Shown: piece after piece, positions 60,591 through 64,000 of the stretch | Numbering within the stretch: position 1 is the first letter of the stretch | Layout of the letters: each line of letters opens with the position of its first letter | NCBI GenBank assembly: GCA_002337085.1 | Contig: DDFH01000001.1 | Coordinates: 17,493 to 81,492 of the forward strand | Direction of reading: 5' to 3' | Length of the DNA stretch: 64,000 nucleotides | From: Hyphomonadaceae bacterium UBA1933 | GTDB taxonomy: Bacteria; Pseudomonadota; Alphaproteobacteria; Caulobacterales; Aquidulcibacteraceae | Position numbers and translations under genes: made by a program | Notes under the pieces: generated by a model | Seen by the model: the letters and a program-made list of their open reading frames with translations, nothing else | Told to the model about the DNA's origin: nothing | Database searches by the model: none

Positions 60591-62678
60591 ATGAATGAAG
60601 GCATAAAATCCAATTCTTTATTTGATGGGGCAGACATAAAGGAAGCAATTACACTTTCATTAAAACGCCTCGCACCGCAATATCAATTGCGTAATCCCGT
60701 TATGTTTTTGGTTTTTGTTGGCTCTGTTGTTACCACATTGATTTTTATTGCAATGTTATTGGACAAGAACTCTATTGTTGGCGGCGGTGAACCAATTTGG
60801 TTTGTTGGCGCGGTAACTTTTTGGCTTTGGTTCACCCTTATATTTGCCAATTTTGCAGAAGCAATAGCCGAAGGACGCGGCAAAGCGCAAGCTGGCTCTT
60901 TAAAGGCGGCAAGACGTGACGTTAGCGCGAAGAAAATTAATCACCCGGATGAGTTTGAAAACTTCACAATGGTGTCCGCCAATACACTTCGCAAAGGGGA
61001 TCTTGTTTTAATCGAAGCCGGCGATTTTGTGCCGTCCGATGGACAAGTAATTCAAGGCATCGCATCTGTTGATGAAAGCGCGGTAACAGGTGAATCTGCA
61101 CCAGTTATCCGTGAATCTGGTGGGGATCGTGATGCATTAACAGGCGGCACGAGAGTGCTTTCCGATTGGGTGGTAATGAAGGTTACCTCTGCCCCCGGTG
61201 AAAGCTTTCTTGATAAAATGATTGGACTAGTAGAAAGCGCCAAACGCCAAAAAACACCAAATGAAATCGCGCTTTCAATTTTATTGGCTATGCTATCAAT
61301 TGTTTTTCTTCTTGTTTGTATTACCTTACTACCGTTTAGTCTTTTCAGTGTAGAAAAAGCAGGGGCGGGTTCGGTAATTACAATTACGGTTTTGGTTGCC
61401 CTTATGGTTTGCCTAATCCCGACTACAATCGGTGGACTATTATCGGCAATCGGCATTTCGGGAATGCAAAGGCTTATTAAAGCCAATGTTATCGCGACTT
61501 CCGGGCGTGCGGTTGAGGCAGCAGGTGATGTGAACGTACTTTTGCTTGATAAAACCGGCACAATAACTTTTGGCAATCGGCAAGCAGCAGCATTTTACCC
61601 GGCACCCAATGTCTCTGATCAAATGCTTGCTAGTGCAGCTAGGCTTGCAAGTATAGCAGATGAAACACCTGAAGGTCGCTCCATTGTTGTTCTGGCTCAA
61701 AAGCTATTTAATTTATCGCCAATTGACATAAAAAGCCTCAATGCGACCTTTATTCCATTTAGCGCAGAACAGCGTATCAGCGGGATTGTTATCAATGATC
61801 GTCACATCATGAAAGGCGCAGGTGATGCAATTGCAAAGGTTGTAACCACAAAAGGTGGTAATGTGCCTGAGGCAATCACAAAAAAAATTGAAGAAATCGC
61901 ACGGCAAGGCGGAACACCATTATGCGTTGCCGAAGAAGATGCAATTTTGGGCGTTGTGCACCTCAAAGATATTGTTAAGCCTGATATCAAAGCCCGCCTC
62001 GCTGATTTGCGTAAAATGGGCATCAAGAGCGTTATGATTACTGGTGATAATCCTTTGACTGCGGCGGCAATTGCATCAGAAGCAGGAGTTGATGATTTCA
62101 TCGCGCAGGCAACCCCCGAAACCAAACTAAAATATATTCGCAAAATGCAAGAAGGTGGCGAATTGGTGGCGATGGTTGGCGATGGCACCAATGATGCACC
62201 CGCACTTGCGCAGTCAGATGTCGCAGTTGCAATGAACTCTGGCACACAAGCAGCGAAAGAAGCTGGCAATATGGTAGATTTGGATTCCGACCCAACCAAA
62301 TTGATTGAAATTGTGGAAATTGGCAAACAATTATTGATGACGCGTGGTGCATTGACCACTTTTTCAATATCCAATGATTTGGCGAAATATTTTGCTATTA
62401 TTCCGGCGGCCTTTGCCACAACCTATCCCGCACTAAACTCACTAAATATTATGGGTTTAACATCACCACAAAGTGCAATTTTATCGGCCGTTATCTTTAA
62501 TGCTCTGATAATTATTGCACTCGTACCCTTGGCTTTAAAGGGCGTGAAATACCGCGCCGAATCGGCATCCAATATGCTTAGACGTAATGTCTTCATATAT
62601 GGCCTTGGTGGAATAATCGTGCCTTTTATCGGTATCAAAATCATTGATATTTTATTGACAAGTATCGGCTTGGCATAG
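60591..62678 (+). CDS. kdpB: KdpB, P-type ATPase catalytic subunit
   Basis: The 695-residue P-type ATPase has the phosphorylated Asp in LLLDKTGTITFGN (about residue 319), the actuator loop VTGESAPVIRES, the KGAGDAI nucleotide-binding region, and the hinge MVGDGTNDAPALAQSDVAVA. It hydrolyses ATP to drive K+ uptake through KdpA. ATG with GGAG upstream, 4 nt after kdpA. Normal length (E. coli 682). Confidence 0.97.
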   Translation: MNEGIKSNSLFDGADIKEAITLSLKRLAPQYQLRNPVMFLVFVGSVVTTLIFIAMLLDKNSIVGGGEPIWFVGAVTFWLWFTLIFANFAEAIAEGRGKAQAGSLKAARRDVSAKKINHPDEFENFTMVSANTLRKGDLVLIEAGDFVPSDGQVIQGIASVDESAVTGESAPVIRESGGDRDALTGGTRVLSDWVVMKVTSAPGESFLDKMIGLVESAKRQKTPNEIALSILLAMLSIVFLLVCITLLPFSLFSVEKAGAGSVITITVLVALMVCLIPTTIGGLLSAIGISGMQRLIKANVIATSGRAVEAAGDVNVLLLDKTGTITFGNRQAAAFYPAPNVSDQMLASAARLASIADETPEGRSIVVLAQKLFNLSPIDIKSLNATFIPFSAEQRISGIVINDRHIMKGAGDAIAKVVTTKGGNVPEAITKKIEEIARQGGTPLCVAEEDAILGVVHLKDIVKPDIKARLADLRKMGIKSVMITGDNPLTAAAIASEAGVDDFIAQATPETKLKYIRKMQEGGELVAMVGDGTNDAPALAQSDVAVAMNSGTQAAKEAGNMVDLDSDPTKLIEIVEIGKQLLMTRGALTTFSISNDLAKYFAIIPAAFATTYPALNSLNIMGLTSPQSAILSAVIFNALIIIALVPLALKGVKYRAESASNMLRRNVFIYGLGGIIVPFIGIKIIDILLTSIGLA

Positions 62679-62687
62679 GAGATTACT

Positions 62688-63272
62688 ATGAACAATATAG
62701 CAAAAACCACACTTAAATCCTTTGGACTTATGCTGATATTTACCGCAATATTAGGCGGTATTTATCCAATGATTACAAGCTTGCTTCTCGAAGGATTTGC
62801 AAAACCCCAAAGTATCGGCAGCCTGATAAAGGCTAAAGATGGAAGTATTTTAGGCTCATCTTTAATTGGACAAAATTTTGAGAAGCCAAAATATCTTTGG
62901 GGACGACTTTCCGCGACATCAACCCCATATGATGCTGCTGCATCAAGTGGATCAAATTTGGGGGTTAATAATCCGGTTCTTTTGGAAAATGCAAAAGCAA
63001 GAATTGAAAACCTTAAAAAATATAAGAATGATGAAAATACAAAAATTCCAGTAGATTTAGTCACCGCATCTGGTTCTGGTCTTGACCCTGAAATATCACC
63101 GGCTGCCGCTTATTACCAAATCCCAAGAATTGCTAAAGCACGAGGAATTACTGGGGCATCAGTTAAAGCAATTATCGATAAAAGCACTAAGAAAAGAACC
63201 TTAAATTTATTGGGTGAAAGTCGTGTAAATGTGCTAGAAGTCAATCTAAGGCTTGATGGGAAAATCGATTGA
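62688..63272 (+). CDS. kdpC: KdpC, assembly/affinity subunit
   Basis: A 194-residue single-TM protein: TM near residues 8-30 (LKSFGLMLIFTAILGGIYPM), then the periplasmic domain with GSLIKAKDGSILGSSLIGQN, FWGR-type motif YLWGRLSATSTPYDAAASSG, and VDLVTASGSGLDPEISPAAA, the KdpC signature. AGGAGA precedes its ATG. The stop overlaps the probable TTG start of kdpD. Confidence 0.96.
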   Translation: MNNIAKTTLKSFGLMLIFTAILGGIYPMITSLLLEGFAKPQSIGSLIKAKDGSILGSSLIGQNFEKPKYLWGRLSATSTPYDAAASSGSNLGVNNPVLLENAKARIENLKKYKNDENTKIPVDLVTASGSGLDPEISPAAAYYQIPRIAKARGITGASVKAIIDKSTKKRTLNLLGESRVNVLEVNLRLDGKID

Positions 63273-64000
63273 AAGATAATAGACCTGATCCCGATAAATT
63301 ACTTGAAATGATTAATAATGACCGCGCCGTTAGTTCGCGCGGTCGTTTGAAGATTTTTTTTGGTGCATCCGCTGGCGTAGGTAAGACCTATGCTATGTTG
63401 AATGAGGCGCGCCGCCTTTTAAACAAAGGGACAGACGTTATAATTGGTGTGGTTGAGCATCACGGCAGAAAAGAAACGCTTGACCTCACTGAAGGTATTC
63501 CGATTTTACCGATGTTGGAAACCAATCACAGAGGGGTAATTGTCAAAGAATTCGATATTGATGGCGCGTTAAAACGTAAACCTTCTTTGATTTTGATTGA
63601 TGAATTTGCGCACACAAATGCGCCCGGTTCCAGGCATCCCAAACGCTGGCAAGATGTTGAAGAATTAATTGAAAATGGAATCGATGTTTATACAACACTT
63701 AATGTCCAACACCTTGAAAGTGTAAATGATCTGGTTGCAAAATTCACAGGTGTTTGGGTTAGTGAAACTGTTCCCGATAAAATATTTGATGCAGCCGATG
63801 AAATATCACTCATAGATATTCCAAGCGACGAATTGTTAAAACGTCTTGCAGAAGGCAAAGTATATATTGCAGAAGGCGCAAATAAACGTGCGGCTGAAAA
63901 CTTCTTGAAGAAATCAAACTTGATTGCATTACGCGAACTTACATTACGCCGGACAGCTCAAAGAGTTGACGCACAAAGTGATGAATTAAATGCGGCCTTA
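63269..64000 (+). CDS. kdpD: KdpD sensor histidine kinase, partial (N-terminal part only)
   Basis: The frame opens at a TTG at 63269 overlapping the kdpC stop and runs off the right edge with 244 codons. The cytoplasmic KdpD domain is clear: Walker A GASAGVGKTYAML, GVVEHHGRKET, Walker-B-like LILIDEFAHTNAPGSRHPKR, WQDVEELIENGIDVYTTLNV, then NVQHLESVND. The USP, TM and kinase domains are outside the window. It senses low K+ and would phosphorylate KdpE. TTG start is inferred from overlap; the first ATG (63308) would cut only the poorly conserved N-terminus. Confidence 0.92.
   Translation, partial: MKDNRPDPDKLLEMINNDRAVSSRGRLKIFFGASAGVGKTYAMLNEARRLLNKGTDVIIGVVEHHGRKETLDLTEGIPILPMLETNHRGVIVKEFDIDGALKRKPSLILIDEFAHTNAPGSRHPKRWQDVEELIENGIDVYTTLNVQHLESVNDLVAKFTGVWVSETVPDKIFDAADEISLIDIPSDELLKRLAEGKVYIAEGANKRAAENFLKKSNLIALRELTLRRTAQRVDAQSDELNAAL

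Noticed and set aside
1..64000. CRISPR arrays, insertion sequences, phage genes, rRNA and riboswitches
   Set aside because: I saw no regularly spaced repeats, transposase or phage motifs, rRNA or known riboswitch cores while reading both strands; short or diverged examples could have been missed.

Overview
The window is AT-rich DNA from a Gram-negative bacterium with a TonB-dependent outer membrane: five TonB-dependent receptors, a tripartite RND pump, lipoproteins and a Tat substrate. The combination of many receptors, LacI/GntR-controlled sugar loci, tryptophan-halogenase-like flavoproteins, a PhoD phosphatase beside a receptor and a kdpF-like gene fits an alphaproteobacterium (Caulobacterales/Sphingomonadales-like) of low GC. 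That placement is inference from gene content; no rRNA or core phylogenetic marker is present.

Layout. (1) 1-8.6 kb: a receptor cut by the window edge, a divergent SRPBCC-fold membrane protein, an RND efflux operon (adaptor, pump, outer-membrane channel) and a divergent TetR regulator. The same 22-bp palindrome lies in both divergent promoter regions. (2) 8.7-19.6 kb: a carbohydrate locus, all on the minus strand: GH65 phosphorylase fused to beta-phosphoglucomutase, a 36-codon signal-peptide ORF, a sugar MFS, a LacI regulator, a receptor, an SGNH hydrolase and two HSL-type esterases. Matching LacI-type operators precede the receptor and the phosphorylase. (3) 19.9-25.7 kb: an unrecognised secreted protein convergent with a PhoD-like phosphatase and its receptor. 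(4) 25.9-45.4 kb: a catabolic block with three KSTD/TcuA-like flavoproteins, an SDR, a PEP mutase/isocitrate lyase-family lyase, an isochorismatase-fold protein, GntR and LysR regulators, a receptor, and an 11-gene operon. The operon encodes a two-component flavin monooxygenase, extradiol dioxygenase, C-C hydrolase, a cysteine-free racemase-fold protein, a flavoprotein dehydrogenase with its own short ETF pair, and the terminal hydratase/aldolase/acetaldehyde dehydrogenase. (5) 45.5-58.1 kb: a second sugar locus with two MFS transporters, GH3, two halogenase-like flavoproteins, a receptor and a LacI regulator. (6) 58.3-64 kb: a tRNA-fMet 3' fragment with terminator, then kdpFABC and the start of kdpD, with an extra 31-aa membrane-protein gene ahead of kdpF.

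How it works together. Each uptake locus pairs a receptor with hydrolases, an inner-membrane carrier and a local regulator with recognisable operators. The most unusual part is the catabolic block. I read it as aromatisation of an oxidised alicyclic substrate by flavoprotein dehydrogenases, at least one passing electrons to a dedicated ETF, followed by hydroxylation, meta-cleavage and conversion to pyruvate plus acetyl-CoA. The substrate is not identifiable from sequence. Two tRNA-fMet 3'-half remnants at 25.9 and 58.3 kb, in the same orientation, bracket this block and the second sugar locus and may mark an old integration.
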